A DNA stretch of 64,000 nucleotides from Thermogemmatispora onikobensis (lineage in GTDB: Bacteria > Chloroflexota > Ktedonobacteria > Ktedonobacterales > Ktedonobacteraceae), in NCBI RefSeq assembly GCF_001748285.1, contig NZ_BDGT01000002.1:175566-239565 (forward strand), written 5' to 3'. Below, piece after piece: positions 1-9,059 of this stretch (positions are counted from its first letter, which is position 1; each line of letters opens with the position of its first letter). The notes beneath the pieces are model-generated. The model made no database searches and was not told where the DNA came from. It worked only from the letters and a program-made list of their open reading frames with translations. The position numbers and the translations under genes are program-made.

Positions 1-852
1 CGCTCCCAGTGCCAGGGCCTTGAGGATATCGCTGCCGCGTCTGATCCCGCCATCCAGGTAGACCTCGCAGCGTCCTGCCACTGCCTCTACGATCTCGGGC
101 AGAACGTCGATGGTAGCGGGTACGCCGTCGAGCTGGCGCCCTCCGTGATTCGAGACGATGATGGCGTCGACCCCATACTCACAAGCCCGCTGGGCGTCCT
201 CGCCTCTCAGAATGCCTTTCAAAATCAGTGGCAGGCGAGTGAGCGAGCGTAGCCAGGGAATGATCTCCCAGGTGCAGGAAGGATCGGGCTGGTCGCCCTC
301 GCCCTCATGCTCAAAATTGGCCTTGCGGATGCTGCGACTAAGTGGGTTGCGCGCGGTGCGCTCTTTATTTCCCCAGCGCGGCGTGTCAACTGTCAGCACC
401 AGGCCCTGATAGCCAGCGGCTTCAGCTCGCTCGACCAGGCGCTGGGCGGTCGGGCGCGCCGTGATATAAAGCTGGAACCAGAGTGGTCCGCCAGCGGCGG
501 CGGCTACTTCCTCCAGACTGCGACTGGCCGAGGTGCTCACTACTAGCAAGGTACCAGCCAGGGCCGCCCCTCGGGCCATCTCGCACTCTCCTTCGGGATG
601 CGCCAGGGTTTGCAGGGCCGTTGGTGCGATGAGAATGGGCATGGGCAGGCTCGTACCGAGCACTGTTGTCGTCAGGTCAACCTGACTGACGTCAACCAGG
701 ACCCGTGGCCTGAGTTTGATGCGCTCAAAAGCGCTGCGATTGGCCCGTAGTGTCACTTCATCCTCTGCTCCACAGGCGTAGTAGACCCAGGAACCGCTTT
801 CCATGCGCTCACGGGCCAGAGCCTCGTAGTCGAAGACGTTAATCAGGTCCAT
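1..852 (-). CDS. FMN-dependent alpha-hydroxy-acid oxidase/dehydrogenase (3' truncated by window edge)
   Basis: The minus strand is open for 284 codons and runs off the left end, so the C-terminus is missing. It matches the lactate dehydrogenase/glycolate oxidase family, TIM-barrel flavoenzymes that oxidise 2-hydroxy acids to 2-oxo acids. Visible family marks are the N-terminal MESGSWVYYACGAEDE stretch (FMN/substrate Tyr near residue 24), SNHGGRQLDG at about 234-243 with the catalytic His at 236, and the phosphate-binding DGGIRRGSDILKALALGA at 267-284. The ATG at 850-852 follows an AAGGAG Shine-Dalgarno on the minus strand. It begins 31 nt after the stop of the molybdopterin subunit gene, so it is probably the last visible gene of that operon. 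Substrate (lactate, glycolate, mandelate) cannot be assigned. Confidence 0.9.
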   Translation of the reverse strand, partial: MDLINVFDYEALARERMESGSWVYYACGAEDEVTLRANRSAFERIKLRPRVLVDVSQVDLTTTVLGTSLPMPILIAPTALQTLAHPEGECEMARGAALAGTLLVVSTSASRSLEEVAAAAGGPLWFQLYITARPTAQRLVERAEAAGYQGLVLTVDTPRWGNKERTARNPLSRSIRKANFEHEGEGDQPDPSCTWEIIPWLRSLTRLPLILKGILRGEDAQRACEYGVDAIIVSNHGGRQLDGVPATIDVLPEIVEAVAGRCEVYLDGGIRRGSDILKALALGA

Positions 853-883
853 TGTACTTTCTCCTTTTCGCTCTCCTGATTCC

Positions 884-3817
884 TCACGTAGCCGCTCTGG
901 CTGCTTGCTGTCTGGCCATGTAGAGGGCGTGCAGGACGCGCTCCGGAGTGAGTGGAAGTTGACGCAGGCGCACACCAAGCGCGTCGGCAACGGCGTTGGC
1001 CAGGGCTGGGGCCACGGCAGCGATAGCTATCTCGCTAATGTCGCGGATGTCGAGCGGGTCGGCGCCGTCTCCCTCCATCAGGACAATGCTTGTCTCGGGC
1101 ATATCGCGGGCACTGAAGATACGATAGTCGTTCAGGTTGGTCGTTAGCGGGTTCCCCTGCTGATCATAGACCATCTCTTCGCAGAGACCATAGCTGAGTC
1201 CCTGAGCGATGCCACCCTCGATCTGCCCTTCGGCAAGAACAGGATTGACAATGTGGCCGCCGTCGATCGCTGAGACGACCTTGAGCACATGCGTGGCGCC
1301 TGTCGCGGTGTCGACCTCGACCTCGACGCCCTGGGCGGCAAAGGTCGGAGCACTGCAGGCCGCACTCCAGGAGGAGGTGGCGCTGATCGACGTCGGCTGC
1401 TCGCCGTAGAGAGCCTGTAGCGCTACCTGCGAGAGGCTGAGGCTTTGACCACCTGGGGCGCGGATCACAGAGTCGGCCAGAGAGAGGCTCTCCGCTGGCA
1501 CGTTGAGCAGCCGCGCGGCAACACTGAGTAGCTGCTGCCGAACCTGCGCGGCTGCTTGCCTGACAGCGTGAACACAGGCGTAAAGGGAAGAAGAGGGGTC
1601 GCTGCTCGTATCGAAAGGAGTGCTGTCGGTATCAGGAGGATGAATGAGAATATCTTCGGGACGCACGCCGAGACCCTCGGCGGCGATCTGGGTCAGGATG
1701 GTGTGGCTGCCGTTGCCGTTCTCGGGGAGGCTGATGAGCAGGTTGAAGGAGCCGTCCTCGTTGAGCTTGAGCGTGGCGCTGCTCAGCAAGGACGGGCGGG
1801 GAATGGGCAGGTGCATGGCCAGAGCAATGCCGACGCCGCGTTGGATGCGTCCACTCTGGCTCTGTCCCTGTCGGCGTTTCTCTCGCCAGTTGAGCTGCTC
1901 TTCGACCACCTGCAGGCAGTGAGGCAGGCCGCAGTGTCTGAGTCGCACGTCCGCCAGTTGGCTGGAGGCCAGAGCTGTCTGGGGAGTGGCAGACTGATAA
2001 GCGGCTGTGGCTAGAGGGAGGAAAGGAAGGATCTCCCCCTCCTTGAGCCAGTTTTTGCGTCGCAAGGTCAAGGGGTCCATGCTCAGGCGGCGTGCGATCT
2101 CGTCCATGTGGCTTTCGAGGGCAAAAAGGCCCGCCCAGGCTCCATTGCTGCGGAAGGCGCCAGCAGGTGGCAGGTTGGTATAGACCACCTGGGCACTGTA
2201 GCGCAGGCTCGGACAGGGATATAAGGGGAGGCTGTTCAACCCGCTTCCCACTGAGAGAGGGACGGCCTGACCTCCGTAGGCACCGGCATTGACCAGGACT
2301 AACATCTGATTGGCGAGGATCGTGCCGTCGCGCCGAAGACCGGTCTTGAGGCGGATGATGTGGCTCGGTGCCACACGGCTACTGCGAAACTCGTCTACCC
2401 GGCTGTATTCAAGGCGCACAGGACGATCGGTAGCCAGGGTGAGCAGGGCGCAGAGGTCTTCAACGAGAAGATCGTGCTTGGCTCCAAAACCCCCACCCAC
2501 GCGCGGAGCGATGACCCGAATCCGGCGCGGCGCTAGCCCGGTCAGGACAGCCACAAGGCGCCGCACGTGATAGGGCACCTCGCTGCTCGTGCGCACGACG
2601 AGGCGGTCATCCTCATCCCAATAGGTAATTGCAACGTGGTTTTCAATGGCCACCTGCTGGATCTGGGGAAGGACATATTCCCCTTCCACGATCAGCTCGG
2701 CGCCGGCAAAAGCCCGCTCAACGTTGCCCTGCTCGAACTGCACGTGAGCTGCGATGTTGCGATTGGCATCGTAGATGCCATACGATTCCGGTTCGGGGTG
2801 CAGCTGAGGCGCTCCCGGCTCGAGGGCCTTGCGGGGATCAAAGACGGCGGGCAGCGGCTCGTAGTCGACCTTGATCAGCTTGAGCGCCTGCTCAGCGATG
2901 TCCGCCGTCTCGGCGGCGACGACTGCCACGCGGTCCCCTACATAGCGAACGATGTGATCCAGGCTGTACTGGTCGTGTGGTCCAGGCTCAGGCCAGGGCT
3001 GAGCGGCGCTAGTGTAGGGGATGCGGGGAATGTCTTTGTAGGTCAGAACGGCATGGACACCCGGTAAGGCGCGCGCCTCTGTCGTATCGATCTCGCGAAT
3101 GATGGCGTGAGCATGGGGGCTTGTAAGAAGCCGAGCGTGCAGCAGGCCGGGCAGGTTGCAGTCGTCAGCAAAGGCTGGCTTGCCTGTGACAAGCTTGATG
3201 GCGTCAATCTGGCGTTCTGGTCGCCCCATCATGGCATGCACGGGTGGTGCTTCCCCGCCCCCGCCCACCTGCTCGTCTGGCTCCAGTGGAGCAGGCCCAA
3301 GATCCCAGGGGCGTGTGCGACCACCACTGTCGGGAATGCTGATCGGTTCGATATCTTCGCCGCGCAGCAAGGCTGCAGCGCGCTGCACGGCCTGGACAAT
3401 GCGATTGTAACCAGTGCAACGGCAGAGATTCCCCGCCAGGGCGTCACGGATCTCTTCCTCGCTGGGATTGGGATTGCGCTGCAGGAGCGCGTAAGCTGAA
3501 AGCAACATACCGGGGGTACAGAAGCCGCAGTGGACTGCGCCAGCGTCGATGAAGGTCTCCTGTAAGGGATGGAGGCGGCGAAACGAGCCGAGTCCCTCGA
3601 CCGTGGTCACCGTCGCGCCAGCTGCCTGCATGGCGAGCATGACGCAGCTAGGACGTGGCAGACCATCGATGAGCACCGTGCAGGCTCCGCAGTGCCCATG
3701 ACCGCAGCCGTGCTTGACACTGTAGTAGCCTTCGCGCCGAAGAACGTTCAGCAGCAGCTCATTAGGGGCGACATCGAGGCTCTTGATCACTCCGTTGATG
3801 CGTAGTTCGAGTTCCAT
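884..3817 (-). CDS. Xanthine dehydrogenase-family fused 2Fe-2S / molybdopterin-binding subunit
   Basis: A 977-residue protein in which the two-cluster iron-sulfur subunit is fused directly to the molybdopterin subunit, leaving the FAD domain on a separate gene; E. coli XdhD has this layout. Plant-type cluster ligands are C38, C43, C46 and C58; the second cluster uses HCGFC (C97, C100) and LCRC (C132, C134). The molybdenum domain shows GGGFGAKHDL and a C-terminal DISEIAI stretch whose Glu aligns with the catalytic Glu of the family. The start at 3815-3817 (MELELRINGV) is preferred over an in-frame upstream codon at 3853 because it follows a purine-rich GGAAGGGAG and lies 4 nt after the FAD-subunit stop. 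With adenine deaminase two genes upstream, hypoxanthine/xanthine oxidation is the most economical role; other aromatic or aldehyde substrates remain possible. Confidence 0.93.
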   Translation of the reverse strand: MELELRINGVIKSLDVAPNELLLNVLRREGYYSVKHGCGHGHCGACTVLIDGLPRPSCVMLAMQAAGATVTTVEGLGSFRRLHPLQETFIDAGAVHCGFCTPGMLLSAYALLQRNPNPSEEEIRDALAGNLCRCTGYNRIVQAVQRAAALLRGEDIEPISIPDSGGRTRPWDLGPAPLEPDEQVGGGGEAPPVHAMMGRPERQIDAIKLVTGKPAFADDCNLPGLLHARLLTSPHAHAIIREIDTTEARALPGVHAVLTYKDIPRIPYTSAAQPWPEPGPHDQYSLDHIVRYVGDRVAVVAAETADIAEQALKLIKVDYEPLPAVFDPRKALEPGAPQLHPEPESYGIYDANRNIAAHVQFEQGNVERAFAGAELIVEGEYVLPQIQQVAIENHVAITYWDEDDRLVVRTSSEVPYHVRRLVAVLTGLAPRRIRVIAPRVGGGFGAKHDLLVEDLCALLTLATDRPVRLEYSRVDEFRSSRVAPSHIIRLKTGLRRDGTILANQMLVLVNAGAYGGQAVPLSVGSGLNSLPLYPCPSLRYSAQVVYTNLPPAGAFRSNGAWAGLFALESHMDEIARRLSMDPLTLRRKNWLKEGEILPFLPLATAAYQSATPQTALASSQLADVRLRHCGLPHCLQVVEEQLNWREKRRQGQSQSGRIQRGVGIALAMHLPIPRPSLLSSATLKLNEDGSFNLLISLPENGNGSHTILTQIAAEGLGVRPEDILIHPPDTDSTPFDTSSDPSSSLYACVHAVRQAAAQVRQQLLSVAARLLNVPAESLSLADSVIRAPGGQSLSLSQVALQALYGEQPTSISATSSWSAACSAPTFAAQGVEVEVDTATGATHVLKVVSAIDGGHIVNPVLAEGQIEGGIAQGLSYGLCEEMVYDQQGNPLTTNLNDYRIFSARDMPETSIVLMEGDGADPLDIRDISEIAIAAVAPALANAVADALGVRLRQLPLTPERVLHALYMARQQAARAAT

Positions 3818-3821
3818 GAGA

Positions 3822-4781
3822 TTACGCTCTCCCTTCCGAGGACGTAATGTCACGCCAGCGTGCTATGTTTGCGGCTTCTTCGAGGGCCCGGTAGGCCAGG
3901 TTAGCGCCGCAGACACGCCGGTAGCCCTGGCTGGCGCGGAAGGCGGCGGGTGGGCGGAAGTCGGCCAGGCCGGCCTGGACAGCGGCGGCCAGCAGGCGCA
4001 GGTCCTGGACAGGTTGACCCTCCAGGCGCCGCTCGATGGCGGGCAGGCGCTGTGGCTCCATGTTGACGCCACCGAGGGCCAGACGCACGCTGCGATAGCG
4101 TCCGTTTTCGACCTCCACCAGGGCGGCAGCGGTGAGCAGAGCCGTATCAACGGCACTCCGGCCAACTCGTTCCAGGGCTGTGCCCCAGCCGCGGCCAGGG
4201 GGAGCGATCTGCACTTCGATGATCAGTTCCTGGGGGCGCCGTTCCAGCAAGAGCCGCTGGTAGGGGACGCGCCGCTCCTGTTTGCCTTTGTAGGTGACAC
4301 CTGAAAGCGCGAGACCCGGGCGCTCGGGCGTGCCGCCGCGTAGATCGACCTGCGTTTTCTGGCCGGAGCGTAGGACAACCTCGGCATCGACAACGGCCAG
4401 GGCTGTGAGCAGATCGGCCTGGGCGCTGGCTCCGAGCGCTAGTGTGCCTCCCAGTGTGGCGGCGTTGCGAATGAGCGGTGAGGGAGCGGAGGACTGGGCT
4501 GCCTGAGCGAGCAGGCCACCAAGGAAACTCTTAAGCAGTGGCGCCTCCGCCATGCTCTGCAGGGTGGTCATACTTCCAATGCGAATCCCGCGCTGATCTT
4601 CTGAAATATAGGCCAGACCCAGGTCACGCAGATCAACCACGGCCTGGATGCTTTCATCGTTCTGGCCCAGCAGATAGGTGCCCCCAGCCAGGGGCACCGT
4701 TTTGATGTCGGGACGCGAGAGCAGAATGAGCGCATCATCAACGTCCTCGACCCAGTGATATTCAAGTAAGTTTGACAGCAT
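3822..4781 (-). CDS. FAD-binding subunit of the xanthine dehydrogenase-type enzyme
   Basis: A 319-residue protein of the CO-dehydrogenase/xanthine-dehydrogenase FAD-subunit family (CoxM/YgfM-like). It carries electrons from the iron-sulfur clusters of the neighbouring fused subunit to an acceptor. PLAGGTYLLG near residue 31 and IRNAATLGGTLALG near residue 100 are the FAD pyrophosphate and isoalloxazine loops. The ATG at 4779-4781 is chosen because GAGG lies about 8 nt upstream and MLSNLLEYHWVED matches the usual beginning of the family; an in-frame upstream extension of 44 residues looks non-coding. It sits 97 nt after adenine deaminase and 4 nt before the fused subunit, so the three genes are surely co-transcribed. 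Confidence 0.93.
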   Translation of the reverse strand: MLSNLLEYHWVEDVDDALILLSRPDIKTVPLAGGTYLLGQNDESIQAVVDLRDLGLAYISEDQRGIRIGSMTTLQSMAEAPLLKSFLGGLLAQAAQSSAPSPLIRNAATLGGTLALGASAQADLLTALAVVDAEVVLRSGQKTQVDLRGGTPERPGLALSGVTYKGKQERRVPYQRLLLERRPQELIIEVQIAPPGRGWGTALERVGRSAVDTALLTAAALVEVENGRYRSVRLALGGVNMEPQRLPAIERRLEGQPVQDLRLLAAAVQAGLADFRPPAAFRASQGYRRVCGANLAYRALEEAANIARWRDITSSEGRA

Positions 4782-4878
4782 GCTAAATCCTCGGACTTTC
4801 CTTGCCTCAAGGCCCGGCTGGACAAGCCGAGAGTTGCTGGCTCGGCTTGCCTGTGTGCTGATCTGGTTGATGGGTTGG

Positions 4879-6615
4879 CTAACTTTGCAGTGGCACCGGT
4901 GCAAAGCGCTCAACGTCGATCAGTCCTTGATCGGTGAGCTTCAAGGCTGGAATCACTGAAAGCGAAAGGAAGCTGAGGGTCATGCAGGGATGCTCTAAGG
5001 TGCAGCCGAGGGCGGTGGCGGCCTCGTCCAGGGTCCGCAGGCGGGCAACTAGCTCGGCGATAGGCGCGGCGGAGACCAGGCCGGCCAGGGGCAGAGGCAC
5101 GCTGGCCCGTAGCTCGCCGTCAACGACGAGGGCGAAGCCTCCTCCCATCTCTGCCAGGGCCTGGGCTGCCTTGACAATGTCCCGATCGCTGACGCCGGCG
5201 ATGACCAGATTGTGGGCGTCGTGGGCCACGCTAGAGGCGAGGGCACCACGCTTCAGCCCCAGACCTTGCACCAATCCCAAACCGAGACGCCCACTGGCAT
5301 GATGGCGCTCGACAACTACCAGCTTCAGGAGATCGCGCTCGGGATCGGCTACGATCTCGCCGTCGCGCACTGGGGCCTCTAGCTGGAGGTGGCGGGTGAC
5401 GATCTGGCCTGGCTCGATGCCGATGACTGCCACCGGTCCGGGCCGACCTGTGATGCGTAGATCTTCCTCGCGCAAGGCGGCTATTCGAATGGTGTTGCTG
5501 AGGTCCTGCGGCTGACCGGCTGCTGGCTCAACCAGTAAGCGCCCCCCCTGGGCAACCAGCTGGCCGCTTTTGTAGACCGACTCCACCTGGAACGTTGTCA
5601 GGTCGTCAAGCACCACCAGATCGGCCAGAGCACCTGGAACAATGGCCCCGCGATCGTTGAGGCGGAAATAGTGGGCCGTGTTGTAGCTCGCCAGGCGAAT
5701 GGCCTCCACCGGGTCCAGTCCCAGCTCGATTGCCCGCCGCACCATTGAATCGATGTGTCCGCGCTCCAGCAGATCCAGCGGGTCGCGATCGTCGGTCACA
5801 AAGAAGGCGCGTGGTGGGTGCAGTTCCTGGATGAGCGGTAGCAGGGCCTCCAGATTGCGGGCCGCCGAGCCTTCGCGGATCATGAGCCACATGCCCAGAC
5901 GCAAGCGCTCGCGCGCTTCAGCAGCTGTGGTGCACTCGTGATCGGACGAGATGCCCGCGGCGGCATAGGCACAGAGATCCCTCCCTTGCAGCCCTGGGGC
6001 GTGACCATCGACAACCAGACCGTGATTCAGGGTAGCAGCGATTTTGGCCAGGACCTGCTCGTCGCCGTTGAGCACGCCTGGCATGTTCATCATCTCGGCC
6101 AGCCCAAGCACTCGCTCCTCACTGAGCAGGGGCAGCAGGTCGCTGGCGAGCAAGGGACGATAGGGCGTCTCGTACTCGGAAGCAGGAACACAGGAAGAGA
6201 GCAGCACAAAGGCGTCGAGTGGCAGGTCGCGCGCTGTTTCTAGCACGAAGCGAATGCCGGCGATGCCGGAGACATTGGCAAACTCATGCGGATCAAGCAT
6301 CACGGCAGTAATGCCACGGGGGACAACCAGACGGGCAAATTCTGAAAGGACCAGCATCGTGCTCTCAATATGCATGTGCCCATCCATGAGTCCCGGGGCA
6401 AGCCAGCGTCCCTCAAGATCGCGCTCTTGCAGGCCGCGATAGCCTCCTGTCGCCTCGCTGATGCCGGCAACCCGCCCGCCAGCAATCGCGATATCGGCGG
6501 GGTAGCATTCGCCACTGCAGACATTGATGAGTCTGGCGTTGCGCAAGACCAGATCGGCAGGCTCCTCTCCTCGGGCCACGCGAATGCGCCGCCGGAGTTC
6601 TTCCACCGTGTACAT
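4879..6615 (-). CDS. ade: Adenine deaminase
   Basis: A 578-residue amidohydrolase that converts adenine to hypoxanthine plus ammonia. The metal-binding motif GHMHIEST (H80, H82), LDPHEFANVSG, VVDGHAPGLQG and SDHECTTAAEA are the conserved adenine deaminase blocks, and the length equals that of the bacterial Ade family. The ATG at 6615 follows AGGAGG at good spacing. It is the first gene of a minus-strand operon that continues with the FAD and 2Fe-2S/Mo subunits of a xanthine dehydrogenase-type enzyme, which suggests the path adenine to hypoxanthine to xanthine to urate. No urate-degrading gene is visible in the window. Confidence 0.95.
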   Translation of the reverse strand: MYTVEELRRRIRVARGEEPADLVLRNARLINVCSGECYPADIAIAGGRVAGISEATGGYRGLQERDLEGRWLAPGLMDGHMHIESTMLVLSEFARLVVPRGITAVMLDPHEFANVSGIAGIRFVLETARDLPLDAFVLLSSCVPASEYETPYRPLLASDLLPLLSEERVLGLAEMMNMPGVLNGDEQVLAKIAATLNHGLVVDGHAPGLQGRDLCAYAAAGISSDHECTTAAEARERLRLGMWLMIREGSAARNLEALLPLIQELHPPRAFFVTDDRDPLDLLERGHIDSMVRRAIELGLDPVEAIRLASYNTAHYFRLNDRGAIVPGALADLVVLDDLTTFQVESVYKSGQLVAQGGRLLVEPAAGQPQDLSNTIRIAALREEDLRITGRPGPVAVIGIEPGQIVTRHLQLEAPVRDGEIVADPERDLLKLVVVERHHASGRLGLGLVQGLGLKRGALASSVAHDAHNLVIAGVSDRDIVKAAQALAEMGGGFALVVDGELRASVPLPLAGLVSAAPIAELVARLRTLDEAATALGCTLEHPCMTLSFLSLSVIPALKLTDQGLIDVERFAPVPLQS

Positions 6616-6831
6616 CCAAAGAACCTCCTGGCCGGAAAATAGGCTGCTTGAGGCTGTTTACGCGCCTCAGCTGTTGGGGATCAGTTGACACCTCTGGAGA
6701 GCGGGCGTGCTCCGTGTCATCCTGCTTGCTTATCCGCTTGATTGGTCGCTGATCCATCCGCCACCGGCTGGGCATCCCTGCTGTCACGCCTGCTATTGCC
6801 GCACATAGTAGCAGAAATATGGCCTCTCGTC

Positions 6832-6875
6832 GAGGGGGAGAGGGCCCCTTTGGGAGGGGGAGAGGGCCCCTTTGG
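6832..6875. repeat. Tandem 22-bp direct repeat
   Basis: Two perfect, directly adjacent copies (6832-6853 and 6854-6875) of a unit that begins GAGGGGGAGAGG and ends GCCCCTTTGG. Each unit contains the palindrome AGGGCCCCT with one base of asymmetry. It lies in the divergent region between ade and the ABC exporter, so it could be a regulator-binding repeat or a slippage product. Confidence 0.85.
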
Positions 6876-7048
6876 ATGAGTCTTTGTGCGGCGAGCGCTC
6901 TCATAGAGGGCCGCCGTTGGGAGCTTGAAAGCTGCCTGTAACGCGGCAGGCGGCTCTGCTGAAATTTCTCCTGGGGAGATCAAAGAGCGAACGGCGGGCA
7001 TAGCTGATCTGATCATCTGTGCCCCTACCTTGCTCAGTCTCCTGACCC

Positions 7049-7077
7049 TTCACTGATTGATGCATATCACTTATAAA
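7049..7077 (+). promoter_or_regulatory. Candidate promoter of the ABC exporter operon
   Basis: TTCACT at 7049-7054 and TATAAA at 7072-7077 are separated by 17 nt. The predicted transcript start lies about 14 nt before the ATG at 7098, leaving just enough leader for the AAGGA ribosome-binding site. Confidence 0.5.
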
Positions 7078-7097
7078 AAGCTAAGGAACAGAGCAAG

Positions 7098-8090
7098 ATG
7101 TCGTATGAGGGACAGACTGCCGCTGTAGCCCGAAGCGGGGCGGCGGTACCTGCTACCGGCCTGACGGCGTTGCGTACGCGCGGCCTCACCAAGCGCTATG
7201 GCCAGCGCCTGGCGGTGGCTGATCTCAATCTTGAAGTCAGACGCGGTGAAATTTTTGGCTTTCTGGGACCGAATGGGGCTGGCAAGACGACGACGATCCG
7301 CATGCTCCTGGGCTTGATTACGCCAACGGCTGGCAGTATCGAAATTCTGGGGCAGAACCTGCAGCGGCAGCCGAGGCTGGTCTTGCCACGGGTTGGAGCC
7401 TTGATAGAGACGCCGGCGCTCTATCTCTACCTGTCAGCCCGAGATAATCTGCGGGCCGTAGCCAGTTCACTGGGCGGTGTCTCCGAGCGCCGCATAGACG
7501 AGATTCTGGAACTGGTTGGCCTGAGCAATCGCCAGAAGGATCGTGTCAGAACCTACTCGCTGGGTATGAAGCAGCGCCTGGGCCTGGCTCTAGCCCTTTT
7601 ACATGATCCTGAATTGCTGATCCTCGATGAACCGGCCAATGGTCTCGATCCCGCCGGTATTGTCGAGATGCGCGATCTCCTATATAAACTTGCTGCTCAG
7701 GGTAAAACCATCTTCATCTCCAGTCACCTGCTCAGTGAGGTCCAACAGATCTGTACGCGCGTGGCGATCATCAGGCTGGGACGGCTGGTGACCGAGGCCA
7801 GCGTGGAAGATCTGACTCGCGGGCGTGGCGAGTTCGTCGTACGCCTGGATTATCCCCACGAAGCCCTGCGGCTGGTGCGTGCCCAGCCCTGGGGAGCAAC
7901 GGCATACCTCAATCAGAATGGTGAGCTGGTGACACCCGCTCCCAGCGGACGCGGGCGCGAGCTGAATCGCTTCCTCGTCGAGGCTGGCTTCATCCCCGAC
8001 TCGCTGGCTCCTGCAACCCTGGACCTGGAGCAGGTTTTCCTGCAATTAACGGCTGATGCTGCTGCTATGGGAGGAAAGGTACTGAGTTAA
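7098..8090 (+). CDS. ABC transporter ATP-binding protein (ABC-2 / bacitracin-exporter type)
   Basis: A 330-residue ATPase subunit. After a 25-residue variable N-terminus it shows Walker A GPNGAGKT at 57-64, the signature YSLGMKQR at 153-160, Walker B LLILDEP at 173-179 and the switch His in SSHLLSE. The C-terminal 90 residues are the extension typical of BcrA/drug-exporter ATPases. A AAGGA site precedes the ATG. The permease gene starts 2 nt after its stop, so the two form one transport unit in the cytoplasmic membrane. The substrate is unknown; peptide antibiotics or lipids are usual for this subfamily. Confidence 0.93.
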   Translation: MSYEGQTAAVARSGAAVPATGLTALRTRGLTKRYGQRLAVADLNLEVRRGEIFGFLGPNGAGKTTTIRMLLGLITPTAGSIEILGQNLQRQPRLVLPRVGALIETPALYLYLSARDNLRAVASSLGGVSERRIDEILELVGLSNRQKDRVRTYSLGMKQRLGLALALLHDPELLILDEPANGLDPAGIVEMRDLLYKLAAQGKTIFISSHLLSEVQQICTRVAIIRLGRLVTEASVEDLTRGRGEFVVRLDYPHEALRLVRAQPWGATAYLNQNGELVTPAPSGRGRELNRFLVEAGFIPDSLAPATLDLEQVFLQLTADAAAMGGKVLS

Positions 8091-8092
8091 AG

Positions 8093-9028
8093 ATGATGAA
8101 AGAAGCACTAGTCTCTTCTGCTGAGCGGGATAGCCAGGGGCTGAGCCTTGTCAATAGGCGTCCGCTTCTACCGAGCTTCTGGGGGCTGGTGCGCGCCGAG
8201 CTGCTCAAGCTCTCGCGCCAATGGACGACCTGGATTTTACTGGTGCTGGTGCTCTGTTTTGTGGCCGGCATCTATGTCATTGAGCTGACGATCCCCTCTC
8301 TCAAAGATGAGGTTCAGCGTGACCCGCTACACTATCTCGCGATGCAACTGCGCGGCCTGGATATCTTGCGCGTCTTCGCTGGCATCTTCCTCATCGTGGT
8401 GGCGGCTCGCTGTGTTGGCCTGGAATATCAACTTGGCACCATTCGCATCCTCCTGGCGCGTGGAGTGGGACGCCTTCAGCTCCTGGGTGCCAAGCTTCTG
8501 GCCCTCGTGCTCGTCGGCATAGCGATGCTCGCGCTTGGCCTCGCTGAAGTGGCCATCTGCTCTTGCCTTCTCATGCTTCTCCAGGCGGGCAACCTCAACG
8601 CTCTCTCAGCGGCCGATGCCACTTTCTGGCACGATGCCGGCCTCTACACGCTGGCTGTCGCCAGTAGTATGGGGATCTCGCTTCTGATGGCCGTGGCGCT
8701 GGCGGTGGTCGGGCGCTCGCAGACCTTTGGCCTCAGCGCGGCTCTGGGCTACTTCCCGGCAGATAACTTTCTGGTCTTCCTGCTCTACCTGGGTTTCAGG
8801 CTCACCAACAACCAATTCTGGCAGGATGTTTCAGCCTACCTGCTTGGTCCCAATCTCAATGTCATGGGCTCGGTCGTCACCGCTGGCCGCCTTCCCTCAA
8901 CGGGCACGCAGCCCCTGAACATGCATCTGGTCGATGCGCGCCATATCTGGCTCCTTCTCCTTGTCTATGCCCTGGTGTTTCTGCTGATCGCGGTGGTGCT
9001 GACGAGGAGCCGCGATGTGAAGGAGTAG
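8093..9028 (+). CDS. ABC-2 family permease
   Basis: A 311-residue membrane protein with about six hydrophobic segments. The first (WILLVLVLCFVAGIYVIEL) follows a cytoplasmic amphipathic stretch, and the last ends in a short basic tail. This is the layout of ABC-2 permeases that pair with BcrA-like ATPases. Two consecutive ATG codons occur at 8093 and 8096; the first follows GGGAGGAAAGG in the end of the ATPase gene, so translational coupling is likely. No fused domain and no sequence clue to the substrate. Confidence 0.88.
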   Translation: MMKEALVSSAERDSQGLSLVNRRPLLPSFWGLVRAELLKLSRQWTTWILLVLVLCFVAGIYVIELTIPSLKDEVQRDPLHYLAMQLRGLDILRVFAGIFLIVVAARCVGLEYQLGTIRILLARGVGRLQLLGAKLLALVLVGIAMLALGLAEVAICSCLLMLLQAGNLNALSAADATFWHDAGLYTLAVASSMGISLLMAVALAVVGRSQTFGLSAALGYFPADNFLVFLLYLGFRLTNNQFWQDVSAYLLGPNLNVMGSVVTAGRLPSTGTQPLNMHLVDARHIWLLLLVYALVFLLIAVVLTRSRDVKE

Positions 9029-9059
9029 CCGATCTGGCGGTCACTACTCGATCCATCCA

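Larger units (their letters stand above)
6616..7097. other. Intergenic region between divergent ade operon and ABC exporter
   Basis: A 482-nt stretch with no convincing gene. It must hold the promoters for the leftward purine operon and the rightward ABC exporter. It contains the tandem 22-bp repeat and the exporter promoter listed separately. I searched for a purine-type aptamer by eye and could not identify one. Confidence 0.6.

Noticed and set aside
4785..4810. GGAAAGTCCG on the minus strand, reminiscent of RNase P RNA
   Set aside because: The gap between genes is only 97 nt, far too short for RNase P RNA, and the other conserved regions are missing.
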